Shown: positions 10,840-24,012 of the stretch, in pieces
Numbering within the stretch: the stretch's first letter is position 1
How the letters are laid out: each line of letters opens with the position of its first letter
Source: Ciona intestinalis
Lineage: Eukaryota > Chordata > Ascidiacea > Phlebobranchia > Cionidae
Assembly: GCF_000224145.3 (NCBI RefSeq)
Contig: NW_004190459.2
Location: 62,001-126,000 of the forward strand
Reading direction: 5' to 3'
DNA length: 64,000 nt
The notes under the pieces: model-generated
Seen by the model: the letters and a program-made list of their open reading frames with translations, nothing else
Databases searched by the model: none
Told to the model about the DNA's origin: nothing
Made by a program: the position numbers and the translations under genes

Positions 10840-12406
10840 ACTAGCTTAATCGGGTCAGTTTGGCTTGGTTCAATTAACGGGGTTGGCTGATTTTAATGTA
10901 CTTGTATGAGTAAACAAATAACAAACTAATACCTTGACAACTAACACGTAGAACGACAATTATTAAAAATACAAATCTCATCCTCGCAGGTTTGTATCTT
11001 TACCACCGACTCATGCCTGTTTAAAATGTACCTAGAACGTATTTAAGATATCTCATTTTAACCTTTCGAAAAACCCGTGTTAAATCTATTCTGGTTTTAC
11101 TATTTGAGTTTTTATTTACAGAATAAATTCACTTAAAATACTCATGAAATTTAATCACAAGTATAAAGGTAATTGTTTAAAATACGATAACAAATATGGG
11201 AGTTTAGGTGCTAACGGTATCCCATTTTTCCCCACAGTACTATAAACTGCTCCAACTGGTAAACAAATTATTTTTATTCCATTTAAGTTCTACGCTAGCA
11301 GCCACCGCATAATCGCTGGAGCAATTTATTGCGACTGCGCTTCCTCGCATACATATACTTAAAGCTAGGAAATGACACAGCTATTGTTGCTTATCCCAAT
11401 AATGAGATCGTTCATACAATATTCATGGTACAGCCGCGTAATTATGATAATGAAATCGTCGTATTTGGTGTTAGTGGTCGTATTATTCTACAGCCGTGTT
11501 CTTTAAATTGTATTGTTAACTTGAGTTTAGTTTTATTGTTGTCATATTATTTCATGAAACCACAATTAATCGACATATATTAGGAACGGCCACCCTGTAG
11601 GTATAAATTGCGACTATAGTTTTCCAAAATACCTCAAATACACTTTTTTGAATGTTTGAGACCAGCATGGTCTTGTGCAAATAAAAAAGTTAGACTTGAC
11701 AAAAACTGCTGGCAAATCATAAAACAAAATCTGCCAAACAACGACAAACAAATATAAAACACGCGCGAGTACTAATAATTATCTACAGTTTACACGACTT
11801 TAGACTGGTTCGGTCAATCCAACCGCAAAGCTGCATTGTACCTGCGCATGCATCAAGCCATTTTAAACGGATAGTAGCTTATAACCTAACGCAAATAAGA
11901 AAACTAAGACTGTACGAATAATGGTTATACGTTGTTAATCTCCGCGCGTGGCGGCAAAAATCGTTACCACAAGGTTGTTCGGTTTCATACACCTCGAGCC
12001 TGATTTCTAAAATAGATGAGAAGCGGATGGTTTAAAAAATGTACAGTGGTTGGTTTAAAATTCAAGCGACGAAAATATGCAGTTGGTGACTGGTGCGTCT
12101 CCGAATTCTAGCAGCAAAATATACAACATCGCAACCGTCGCATGCAGCGGAATCGGTTGCCTATGACGACGTTGGCCTATGCTTGCTTACGCGTGGTACA
12201 TAGTAGATTGCGGGAAGATGGGACACCTTTCCATGAGCAGTAAAATAGTGACTCAAGTTTTGCAAATACGGGTTTATAAAATGGTTTATTGTATAGAATG
12301 CACACGTAATAATTAAAACATAAAATCTTAGATAAAATACTCCGACTCTTCCACGGCACGAGACTGGCCATTGCGATAAAGTTACGCTGGGTTCTAGAAA
12401 GTATTT
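10840..12406. other. Intergenic: GPCR promoter side and 3' flank of the orphan exon
   Basis: No coding exon is supported. It holds two MITE remnants, at 11196-11243 (right-end piece reading TTTTTCCCCACAGTACTATA) and 12200-12236 (left-end piece GCGGGAAGATGGGACACC). The right part should be the 3' UTR of the gene whose last exon is at 12407-12547. Confidence 0.4.
12285..12290 (-). promoter_or_regulatory. Polyadenylation signal for the 12.4-kb exon
   Basis: AATAAA on the minus strand, about 115 bases past the TGA at 12407-12409. It supports the neighbouring open segment as a true terminal exon. Confidence 0.5.
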
Positions 12407-12547
12407 TCATCCGTTTTCTTCAGTCAAGATCTGGTTTTTCACTCTTTGAGCTTTTCTTAGCTTTCGAAGAACCATTTCCTCAAAATCGTCACTTGTTCCG
12501 AAATTACTACTGCTAGACGGCGCCGCAGAGGTACTAGTGGAAGCTGA
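12407..12547 (-). CDS. Terminal coding exon of an unrecognised gene
   Basis: A 46-residue C-terminus read from a good acceptor (CGTCACAG before 12547) to a TGA at 12409-12407, phase 0 at the acceptor. It has a Ser/Thr/Ala-rich start (SASTSTSAAPSSSSNFG) followed by a charged, probably helical end (SDDFEEMVLRKLRKAQRVKN). Base composition is clearly higher in GC than the flanks, and an AATAAA follows, which argues for a real exon. I do not recognise the family. Upstream exons should lie to the right, between about 12.6 and 26 kb, but none could be identified with confidence. It could also be an alternative last exon. Confidence 0.5.
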   Translation of the reverse strand, partial: SASTSTSAAPSSSSNFGTSDDFEEMVLRKLRKAQRVKNQILTEENG

Positions 12548-14928
12548 CTGTGACGAAAAAACGTTTTTAATTTATTACATTCCAGCCATATGCAGTCCCA
12601 CTGCCACAACAAATTTAAGTTGGATTAAATCAGTAACCCAGTAGTTTCTTCCAGGCATTACAATGACAAACACGGAATAGCTATGCCACGATAAGGTGAA
12701 ACTAATTATAGGGACGTTTATATAAAACATTAACATTAATTTACATTGAACCGGACATAGGGTGATACGCTACTACTTTTGTCTATTATGAAAACCGTAA
12801 CCTGCATAATAGTATGTTATGCTTAGTTTTATACAGCTAGGTAACAAAAAAAAACATAGATTAAAAAAGGTTCTTCGCGTATTCGGTTTAAAAATTGATT
12901 CAATTCGCGCGTTCTTTATCTATAAAAATCAAACAAAAATCCACCAGTGATTAAAGCACACCTGCCGATCGTTAAATTACACCGCATTTATCCTCATATG
13001 AAATAAATTGATGTCAAATGTATCTGGCTGAAAGTTTTCCGTAAAAGTCAGACATCTGTTTATTATCCCTGGTTTCCGCGTCTGCTGTACGTTCGACCGC
13101 ATTAGATGCAGTAAATAAATAAGTGATGGTTAAACTTGGCACAAGTTCACTTAACGTCCATGTCTTTGCTTAACCACATTGGGCTCATGTCCAATCAAGA
13201 TTAAAATAAATTTAAATCAACGACAATTCGTAACACAATACAGAATTTCAACTTCTTGTACGGTAAGTAAAAGAGTTACAACTTGAGAATCATGTTACTC
13301 AAAACAGTGGACACACCTAACGGTTTAACACATCTTGTACCTGGGAAGAATAAAACAGGGAAACATGCATTTTGCTTTACCCTGAATGCACTTTAATCTA
13401 TACATAGCACACGTTAAAGCGTACGCGTGGCTGCCATAACATCTAATCAGGTCGTTAAAATCAAAATTCATAGAAATGATTTCTATGGACTTTAGTTAAA
13501 ATAAGGCTATGCGCGCGTGACAAGGTACATGATGTACATTTAATCTGTCTTATAGCGCTACCCTAGGCTTGGGTTACAAAATCATAACTTATGATAACCT
13601 TTAGCGACTTGCAGAGTACGGATTATATCTAAAATATGGTATGGGTGTTTTCTTAATGCATCAAACAAATGTAAATGGAATATGACACGATCGAAAAGTA
13701 CATCGCCAAATAACTAGTTTTCGGACTGTGAAAATGATCGTTAAATATCAAAACGCAGTTAAGATTCAACATTAGATAATGCTACTAGAAAAATATTGCT
13801 AACATTATTTTTCATAGCGCGATATCCAAGGTCGAAGATTTAATGTACCAGCTGTGGTATTTCCATTACTCAATATTCGGATTAAAAGTATTGTTTATTG
13901 ACTGTGCGGTTTTGATTTATTATTATTTGGGTTACGGGTTAAGATTTCGGGTTAAGGGTCAAGTAGTATGCGGATTAAATGATATTGTAACCGAATTAAT
14001 CCCTTTATTAATTACAATGTGTAATTCGCGATATATACCTCCATATACATATATTATAGTACAGTATTTCATTTAATATTTTTACCGAGATTTGTGTTTT
14101 GGCGAATTTAGTTCTGACTGTCGAGAATGCAACTGAAAAATGCATTGTTTCGACACAATGTCATTGGTTTCGCTTGACTGCGTATCGAGTTCAAGTTGTT
14201 GTTTTGATTTGAATGAAGACATTTGAATACGCACCTACTCCAATGTGCCGTAAAAATAGCGCGGAAGCCGAAATAGCGTGTGGATTATGACGTAAAATGA
14301 TTGACAGGGGCGAATTAATTCATACAGCGAAAAGAGAATAAAAACCGCAACACAGAAAACATAAATATTTAAAGTAATTTTGGTTGTTTTAGTGCAATGG
14401 TACAAAACAGCTAACCTTTCGGGCCACAATATAATACAATTTGAATATATAAAGTAATTCGTAGTACACCTTTACATAAGAATGGAATTCTTGAAAATAA
14501 TAACGAAGTAGACTATGTTGTGGCATCATTCTATTATGCTATGATAGAAACAATGCTATACAATAATAAAACTGCTGTGGCCACAAACACGGTACAAAAC
14601 AAATAAGTTTCGGTTACTAGAATGACTTGAGAACAATAGATGCAACATATGTGTTTATGACCACCTAGGAACATTAGCCAGGCTTGTTTTTAAATAAAGC
14701 AGGCAATCTCACACACAAAGATCAACATAACTCATAATATCTGGTTTGTATTTCCCAATTTGTTACTGGGAGTGACCTGTACAAAGTTAACCCAAAAGTT
14801 ACGTCATATTTTCAATGACATTCTGTACAATAACACTGTTTACAGTAATCCGCATCATTTTCAATAGGATTTCTTAATCTTACAATAATTAATACGTCAT
14901 GTATAGGTTTTAGATCGTAATAGGTAAT

Positions 14929-15124
14929 ATAGTAGGGTGGGGTAAGATGGGCCACAGTTTTATTCTGTTTTCTCTTATATTTGGTGGTAAACCACGAAGA
15001 ACATTCAAAGAATGATAAAATCGTATCCTGGCGACTCTCATAGATCGTTGTTAATTATTGAACAGACAATCAGGATTTGAATATTATGTGCTAAAAGTGT
15101 CCCGTTTTTCCCACCCTAGTATAC
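14929..15124. mobile_element. MITE copy, full length
   Basis: Left end TAGTAGGGTGGGGTAAGATG, right end GTTTTTCCCACCCTAGTATA. The interior has AAGAACATTCAAAGAATGAT and CATAGATCGTTGTTAATTAT. TA lies at both outer edges, fitting a TA target. Confidence 0.85.
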
Positions 15125-15625
15125 CGAAAAAGCAAGACACATTTATACAGGTCAATTAAACAAGACATCGTCTTAACAAACATATCACGAGTTCAGCAAT
15201 CGAAGTGAAAACACCTATAGTGTAAATCGCTCTAGCGGAAAGTACTGAAATTCAATTCTGGAATCCGACAGGACATGCGTCACTGTTACGTCATAAACAA
15301 GCCATTCATTGGAAACGAGACCGCGTCGAAATACAATGGCAGTGACCCGAGATTAGATTCAGACAGCGAGATATTTTAATCTAACTTAGGCTCGAAATAT
15401 AAAGCTCCCTCGTAATTCGTGTTTCGTACACCTATTTAGGCGCAGCGGTTCGTAAAATTATTTTAACGGCGTCTGGTATTTCGTACACATATGATTACAT
15501 TTCCAGGATTACTTTATACCATCTTATAGCATTTTCCCGAATGGCCAAATTAAGTCAAACACTTTAAAATCTAAGCTAAAAATGCCGTTGTAATTTTATT
15601 AAGTGGGTAGCAGTTCGAGTATCGT

Positions 15626-15815
15626 ATAGTAGGGTGGGGAAGGTGAGACACCTTTTTATTCTATTTTTCGTCCCATTTAGTAGTAAACAAAGAATATCAA
15701 AAAATTATAAACCGTACCCTCGCAACTCCCATAGACCGTTGTTAATTGTTTAAAACACGATCAGGATACTTGGATATTATTTTTAAAAAGTGTCCCATCT
15801 ACCCCCACCCTACCA
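15626..15815. mobile_element. MITE copy, full length
   Basis: Left end TAGTAGGGTGGGGAAGGTGA, right end CATCTACCCCCACCCTACCA. The interior has CCCATAGACCGTTGTTAATT and AACACGATCAGGATACTTGG. Confidence 0.85.
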
Positions 15816-16008
15816 CATAAAACTAGTTAAAAATAAAAATATCAATAATGTGAAAAACTTTTTTCAAACACAAATAACTTAAAATACGGAAGCTTGGAAT
15901 ATTCCTATTTTCGCAAAGTGTAACAGCTTTTAAAACCAGAGACCTTGAAATGTAGACACAACTGAGACCTGCCCGATGAACAACAAAAAGACGGGCATGT
16001 CTCGACGA

Positions 16009-16116
16009 TGACGTAGGTTGGGATAGCGCTGTACACCTGTTCGTGACGTCACCAGTGGTCATCCACTCTTACTGCATTCTGATTGGTCAATGAAGGATGA
16101 CCGAGTGATGACGTAC
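16009..16116. promoter_or_regulatory. CCAAT plus CRE promoter-like patch
   Basis: Within about 110 bases there are three CRE-type sites (TGACGTAG at 16009, palindromic TGACGTCA at 16044, TGACGTAC at 16109) and a strong inverted CCAAT box, CTGATTGGTC, at about 16079-16088. A TATA-like AGTATATAATGG follows at about 16168. The spacing suits an animal promoter, but no first exon was confirmed on either side, so it could instead be an enhancer. Confidence 0.4.
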
Positions 16117-16673
16117 AAGTGACACAAACTAATCAAAACTAGTCTTTAATTTAAGATATAGAAAAAAAGTATATAATGGCTACTGAGAATGTTTTATAAA
16201 CCTTGATATAAAAATAAGCGATGTCTCCAACGTAATTAAAGCTGTTAAACCAAGTTTTGAAATAAGAACAAAATCAAATACATTTTGCCACTGGAACCTC
16301 TACGTTGTTTAAGATATATTTTGAACCGAGATTCTTTAGTATTTATGTTAATCTGATAAAAGAAACGGTCGGTAGTTTAGATCGTCTATTAATCACACAA
16401 GTGCTGGCCACTATAGTTATTATACGTCAATCAGTGCCAGCAATTGAGCTGATAGGAAACGAAGAGACACGGTCGATTTAATTTCTCTTTCATCGTCCCT
16501 AGACAAGCCAATACCGCCTGTGTAAACTGAGATAGTAAAATACTTGGGTAAATGCAATTAAAATAAAAATCACTTATAAGCATGCGGCCAAGTTGTCTAG
16601 AATTTTTTATTTTTTCATTTTTATGTCCCTCAAAGCGATTTCACAGATAATATTTTTGCGCATGAGGCATGTG

Positions 16674-17050
16674 TATAGTAGAGTGGGGTAAGATGTTGAT
16701 TGCCGATTTTAAAAACAAACGATATAAATGTTGAGTGATTAACGTAGATCGCACCCAAGCCATCAAAATAAAGGGTTTGTGGTTAGTGGATATTTAGGAT
16801 CTCGAGAGTACTAGGAATGGTCGACTTTAAATTGACGTGAAAGACATTTTGATTGTATATAGTATTTTGATTGTATTAGGTAAGAACATCACAGTTTCAT
16901 TATTTTTACGCCATTTAAAGTAAACAAACGGTATATTGAAAGGATTATTTAACCTTATCCTCACGTCCGTTGTTAGTGGTTAAAAACACGATTATAAAAT
17001 GCCATGTTTATATGCTAACGGTACAACCGTCTTACCCCACTGCACCTACC
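16674..17050. mobile_element. Interrupted or rearranged MITE
   Basis: A left end (TAGTAGAGTGGGGTAAGATG) at 16676 is separated by about 170 unrelated bases from the family interior and right end at about 16878-17050, which finishes CCGTCTTACCCCACTGCACC. An internal insertion or a pair of fragments would both explain it. Confidence 0.5.
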
Positions 17051-20000
17051 ATAAAAAATTGAAGTTTCCAAAAACAATTCCTAAACAATTACATACAGAA
17101 CAACACTTATACAACCCTAACCACAAACAAAAACAATTGATTTTTACAGAAAAACTTCGTAACAACCAACTTTAAATACCCTTCATGACTAATTAGTTGA
17201 CCGCAAAAAATCATTACGAAAAATCTAACCAAGATGTAGACAATAAGTTGTTTGTTATGATGCATCAAACACCTATACACCGTGTTAAGGTAACTAAATA
17301 GGTGATTCGTGTGTTATTGATACATCTATTTGTCGTTACCGAAAAGGTCATTGTAGATTAACTTTTACGATTATTACGTCACAGCAACCATACAGATTCT
17401 AATATCTATACCGCATATACTATTTCTATGACGGCAACGATTATTCTTTTCTACGTAGGTATATGGCGTCAAAATATGCACGATCGGAAAGAATGAAGTT
17501 TCTTTTAATAATTTAGACTCTTTAGAGAATGGAAAAACGAAGTATTGAGCTGCAAGTTTAGCATAAAACAGTGTGGAAAAATGGTACAAGTTATTTTAAG
17601 AATTTGTTAGTACGGTATTTGTAAATCTTTACCACGAAAACCGGCAGAACCAAAACTTTAATTTTACACTTTCAGATAAAGTCCTAATACCTGTTAATTA
17701 AGCAAGGTTAGATGACATAACCTGTTCAAGTCACTTAACCACAACGGACACCGAAAAAGTGCCCATGACGTTATGATAATAATCCAATTAAATTGTCGGG
17801 CAAAGACCACGTAAAATTGTCGGGTTTTACGCCTTAACAGAGCATGAATTAATTCATTGTATCTGGGAACTGAATGAATGATGTTAGCGAAAGCGTGGTT
17901 TTGCGGAAAACGAAATTTAATCGGCAAAAATAAACGTGAATAACGAGACGAATGACGTAATAACACGATTATCGAGAAATAACCCGAGATCGCGGTGACT
18001 TAGTCTGTTGATCAAACATAAAAGGACAGGACTTGGTCTCATAGTTCATGCTGCAACTACCTTAGAATGTTAAACTGAGTTATTTATAGTTCTGTTCGGA
18101 CATACTCTATTACCGAGTACCATATAGGTCCGTAAATAAAAACGCGACAAATTAGCGTGAAAGTAACAGTAAACTATACCATGTACTGCAAACAAGGTAA
18201 TAATGTCTAAATTCGCTGAAAAAGTCAGGTTAAAAAGATTCAAAAATTAGACATTAGGTAAATACATTGGGTGTGTATACTGTACATAAACATAACCGTT
18301 ACGGAATTTTCAAAACCAACGAGACACCAGTAACGATAAACGATATACAATAGCGTTCATAGCGTAAATACTGACGTCAAAATGGTACCAGGAAATAAGA
18401 CAAACCAATCCGAACATTTCGGCGAATATTTTCTTGGAAACTTTTGGTACATATTCTATTATTTTATGACAAAATATATATACTGTAACTGCTTCTAAAG
18501 GTATGTGTTGTTATATTACAAAAGTTCGCTTTGTAGCAAAGATACAAGCAAAACAGCACAGAGAGTTTATATAGCACTGTGTAGTAGGAAAATATTTCCG
18601 TATTTGCTTCAAAAAGCATTGACCGGTTAAAATAGGAAATTCTCGGATAAAAGCTTTAAGCTAAGTATCGCTGAATTAGGGTTTTCCTTTTATAGAATGA
18701 ACTAATTGGTCATAAGGCCATTGAACCACGAGATTGGTATTGTTACATCACAGAAACTTTAATTGGGCAGTAACCATGCACCGGAAACATTGGTTGTGAC
18801 GCAACAATGATTACATCGAGAACATTTTGGAAACGAAAGGTTGAAACATATGGTTATGTAGTTGTACAGTTTAACATGTGGTATAAAGCTACCAGTACAA
18901 GTATGAGTTATAAGGTAGAGTTGTGTGAAAATAGGTGCGTAACATTTAACAAATACTTGTTATTTACTCGTGTTTGGTTGTTATTTATTATAAACACGTT
19001 TTTAGTTAGTTTCGCAAGCGGTCATTGCTATTTTTGTGCAGTAGGCATATTGATTCTGTATAAGAAACATTGTATACGGAAGTAACATGTGTAATGGTTG
19101 TCTTACATCGAACTTATATGTTTGTCTCGTGAGTTCTCTTTCACACGGAAGTACAGTGTCGTGTCAGTCGTTTCAAAAACCAAAATTTTATGTCGAAGTA
19201 AAAAGCGCGATATGTTGCAGAATTCGTAATATAAAACAAATTCGTTTTATATCCCGTGTTTTCTATATATTTTAGACCGGTGCGAAGGCAATTTTAACAG
19301 AAAAAGCAAGATATTTAGGTTTAGTCCTTTTTAACATAACAACTCATAAAGTTGCTTCCACGTATGTAGACATTTACTTCAGATAGTTACAGCACAATTA
19401 TGAATGTTAGTTAGTCTTGTGACTCGTGCACGGTTACAAGTTTCAATGCACCAGGAAATTGAATTTTCTATTTTAGGCTCAGCAGTGCGTAGAAACGATT
19501 TTCATAACGAAATATTTCAAAACTGAATTATTTAAGATCATTCGATTTAGTTCACTGTGCGAGTAAGAACTGTAAACGAAGAAAGGGTCAAATTGGAGCA
19601 TGATGTAAGATCGTTTTGGCAACGTTATATACTTGTGATATCCTGACGTATGCCTATCGCCGGTTTTCACATGGCTAAGACCGATTATCGCAACTTTAAA
19701 CAGGAAAATAGGATAATATCACTGACTGTGCAATTATCTAGTGTTGCCTTTCTGTTTGCTAAGCTGCTTGACCGGGCAGCTGCGTCATCAAAGGCAATTG
19801 TTACGTAAAACAGGATATTTTTCGTGGTCTTTTTTGAATAAACGTGTCTCTGTGGCAGCCACAGCATGAGATAGAGAAATGCCTAATAGCGCAGACTAAA
19901 CGTAACTTTTCCTTTGAGATTTGTCCGTTTAATGACAATCCCCTCGAGTACGGAACAGTAAAAGCCACACCTGTTAGTAAGAACCACAATTTTGTTAGTC

Positions 20001-23000
20001 GTAGTTAACTCTACAGCGACGACAACCCCGACGTTTGTAGGTGTGTCGACTGTGTTTGCTGGTAAAAGTTTTTGTTATAGCAACTGTAGGCGGGAATTTG
20101 GACTCGAATAGAATATCATATGCTAGTTTTCCGTGACAGCCAGAACTGGAGGTCCTGTTTACAGCGTAGTGTGTTGTTCAGTTCAGACTTCTCTTTATGT
20201 TTCCTTTTTACAAAATGTTGACAGGAAAAGTATCGGAAGTTGTCATTCTTGTTATGTACTTGGTTGTTAGTAGGCTGGGCGTTCGTTGTGGTTTTATGGA
20301 CCCAGTTGATTTGTTTGGTATTTGTTTGTTTTAAGATTGCCAAGAAAGAAAAAAAAGTCTAAAAATGTTTATGAAACTTACAGTTAGGGGAGCTATTAAA
20401 AGGCAAACGATAGTACGAGGCAAAATTGAGTAACACTAACCTTTACCGTGCTTATGGTGAGCTGCCTTTGTTTGTATTATAGGGTTTCGTGTTTTATTAC
20501 ATAGTTAAAAAAAAAACATCACATGGTTGTTTATCTTATCCTGGTATATTAAGTGATGCCGTGATGGAGTAAATTGATTTCTCTAACCAGGGTAGCTATG
20601 GGTTCATTCATAATAAACGCCGGAAGGAAAGGACGCCTTGAATCAACAATTATAACGTATAATCTTTATCGACCTTGAGCCAATAAAAGATTGACGTTTT
20701 GTTAAAATCAGTTGTTATTTTTTAGGCCGTGGAGCGTTTAGGCTATATATCATTTCTCCAATTTTTCTGGAAGGAAAATTAACTTGTCTACTCTAAAACT
20801 GAGGGTACAGGGCTGATTTCGGTCTTAGGAACTACTGGATTATGTACTTTTTGTTTCTATCTTGTTTGTTTAGCACGAAACCTTTATGGAAATTTATGAA
20901 CATCGGGCGATTTAATTGACTATCTGTACAAGGTTATCGCCGATACAGACAGATTGTTATTGTTTTTAAATTCGGTTGAAAACCAAAGAGTTATACATCA
21001 CTCTTACCGATGTAATTTACGAGAATAATAAGTCTGATTAAGCTAAACCCGTGTGAACCGCACAATATATCGAGGGTGAAGTTGCAGACTTAATAACTGT
21101 AGTTTCTACACAAGCAAGGTACAATTGCTTGCTTTGTTTTCCAACAATTGCAATTGTTCCGCATGAATTAACTAGACTACAGGCTTAGAGCGTTGTAGAC
21201 TGTAAAGGACCAAGGTCGATTCCTGTTAAATATTAACAACTTAATGGGGCCTGTGTTAATGAGTTGCTATTAAATTGCACCAATGTGTACACTCTACCAA
21301 CCTCTAGTATCAAATAACAGTGAAACACATTTTAGCTGAAATTTTAAGTTAATAGGAATTTCTTTCAAGACGTAACAGTACATTGATAATCTGGAATTTT
21401 AGACAATCAAGTTTCAAGACTGGCGCCCAGAATCAGTGCGGTTATCTCGAACAAAGCTATTATTACGTCACAATAGCCGAAAGTGAACTTGTTGTTCTCG
21501 ATTTCAATTGTTGTACAAAGAAACGAGGGAAGAACGCTGACTGCTTTTAACCAACACTGCACCCTGCTGCATCATTGTGAGGTCGAATGTGGTTACAGTA
21601 GAAAGGGTGCTTATTTAAGTTGCATCTAGCTGTTCTAGCAGGTCTTGCAAATTGTGTATACTTTGAGCGGCACAAGTAAACACCATGGAAGCAATAAACA
21701 GTACTATGGCAGTGTGAAAGTGAAAGAGTTAGCAAATTTATGTTTGCAGTCTTGCTGGCTTAGCGAGATAAACAGCCACGTCTGCTAGCCTCAGCTGTTA
21801 GGCGCCACCATCAAAACAGCATAGAGTAAATATTTGTGATATTGCCCGGTTAAATAAATCGATTTTACTGATAACTTCCTTCATCGGTTTCATTTAATTA
21901 AGGATCGTTGTTTGCGGTTTGTAAGCAATGGAATTGTTGTTGATTTATGTTGTTCGACATCATTTTGAAAAATAATTTTTGCCTGTTACGTTCATTGCGC
22001 GGAATTGCATTGCAATGGGTAAACACTTGCCATTTACTCAGCCAAAGCCGGTCGACTTCGTGATTTGCAACTTGCAGCTTTTTGCAGATATTCGTGCTCG
22101 TGTAACAGCTCTGTAGACTGAAGTAAGCAAAGGTCAAGCGGGCACATTGGTTCAATGCGCTTGTGAAACAAGTGGCAGCGTGGCGTTTATACACTTGAAT
22201 TAAGTGGCGGTGGCGGTGTACCTGTTCAATTTATCTACACGTGGTGAGCTTGACCCTCAGGTCAGTAATGACGAACATATCGCAGACTTGAAGTCTTCAT
22301 ATTATCCTAAAACGGGTTTAACATGTTGCCAACACGTAGCATTGCTCCGAAGGGTCATGAGTAGCTAGTAGGTAATCAGATACCGTGCAAAACATTTTCG
22401 CAAAGTCTTTGCTTTTCATAGAGCAGAAAAGGTAATGGTTTAAAGTTTTGAAAAGCCGTGCTTTCTGGAGTGGTTTGCGCTTTGAACCATTAGAGTCGAT
22501 GTGGTCGCATACAAGTTTCCTTACGCCTAGGGCTTTAGACGACACGTGTCGACTAAGACTTTGGAATAACAAACGCAAATTCAGCTTTAAGCTATTGTAC
22601 CACATATTTCAACGGTGCTGGTTGACAGTAATTGCGATGCTTGTATAAACTCCCGCTATAAGCATTTGCATGACAATGTGTCTGGAATCTTAAAACTGGG
22701 CGTCGTTCTCACGCTTGACCGGGTGTGGTGAGAAAGTCTTGACATCGGAGTAGGCTGGTTGTAACAGGGGGTTAGGGGTAACATGCACGGGTTGTGGGTA
22801 AAACACCTTATTTGGTGGGAAACCTAGGTAGAGGCTCGCACCTGGGTGAAGCTGTTGCCATCGGAAACCAGTGACGCGTCGCTGAGGCGAGGTGCGGACG
22901 GTATCGATGAAAGAATAGTGAATTCAGTGTTGTTTAAGTTGTATCAAGTTTCTGTTTGCCAACTTGAATTTAAATGCTGAAGGTTTGTATGTTCAATAAT

Positions 23001-23732
23001 GTGGTTTTGATGAACTCGGCGCGTCTGGAAAGTTACGTGTTGAAAGTACGCATAAGCAATATTGTGCGTAAATTGTGAATGATATAACCTTGTAATTAGC
23101 GGAGTTGGTAAATACGTATACAGCAAACAAGGCTTTATCGACGAATGGGCCAAACCGGGTTCAAAGTAATCATTGAAATTAGATGACGAAGCGAAAGCCA
23201 AAGTCTGTTGAATGATTAATTATTTACGACCGTGGTAAGTCAGCTGACAGTAGAGCAACGAAGGGTGCACATTTTTAAAGTGTCTTTGAAGCTGCAGCGC
23301 ATACCAGTTAAATTTATAGCAGTCACCAGTCGGTTCAATTTAAAGCAGATCGTCTCCTAAATAGAAAATGCTCAATCCGAAACGGAGATAGATTTGCGTT
23401 TATAAAGCAGCGATTTACGATGTGTAAACTCAGGTGCTTTTATAATCCAATCGCAGTGCTGCGGTAACGATTGTATACGTTCAAGATAAGACACTGGTAA
23501 GCCTGCAAGCACGCCATGGCGTCCGCTGTCTCGATAATAAAGCTGTTTTGGGCTAGCAGGATTTTAGAGCTGACTTGAGTTATTTCAACCGCGGTCGTGG
23601 CTGAAGCATTAGGTTTCAAGATACCCGGTTAAGGTCCCACCCTGATAGTGAAAGTGCTGAAATATCAAAGAGCCAGACAGTAACCTTAGCAGTGGGATTG
23701 GCATGGCTAGGGTATTAGGTTTCATAGGTTGA

Positions 23733-23782
23733 NNNNNNNNNNNNNNNNNNNNNNNNNNNNNNNNNNNNNNNNNNNNNNNNNN
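23733..23782. other. Assembly gap (50 N)
   Basis: A run of exactly 50 N. Open frames crossing it are meaningless. Confidence 0.99.
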
Positions 23783-23933
23783 CCAACAACATATCATTAT
23801 CCCAAACTAAGCGATGTTTGACAATTGACAAACCTAGAAGTTAATAGCAAGATAGCGGTGTTCGAATATATCATACTGGAATGATTTGTTAATGGAATTA
23901 ATAACAACTGAATTTTGAAGATTTATAGTAAGG

Positions 23934-24012
23934 TGGGATAAATGGGATGAAAAACTAAATGAGACCTCAAAAGAGAATGAAAACAAGGATCATCTTACCC
24001 CGTCCTACTATA
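23934..24012. mobile_element. Short internally deleted MITE
   Basis: Only about 80 bases: both ends are present (TATAGTAAGGTGGGATAAAT and ATCTTACCCCGTCCTACTAT) with the centre deleted. It is the only member of the family between about 17.05 and 31.76 kb. Confidence 0.7.

Noticed and set aside
13928..13962. GGGTTA-like runs suggesting telomere-type repeats
   Set aside because: Only two or three irregular copies are present (GGGTTACGGGTTAAG, GGGTTAAGGG), with no array.
14235..14429. Minus-strand frames between 14 and 25 kb as exons of the gene ending at 12407
   Set aside because: None has both good splice sites and a phase leading to the 12547 acceptor that could be shown by eye, and none resembles a known protein.
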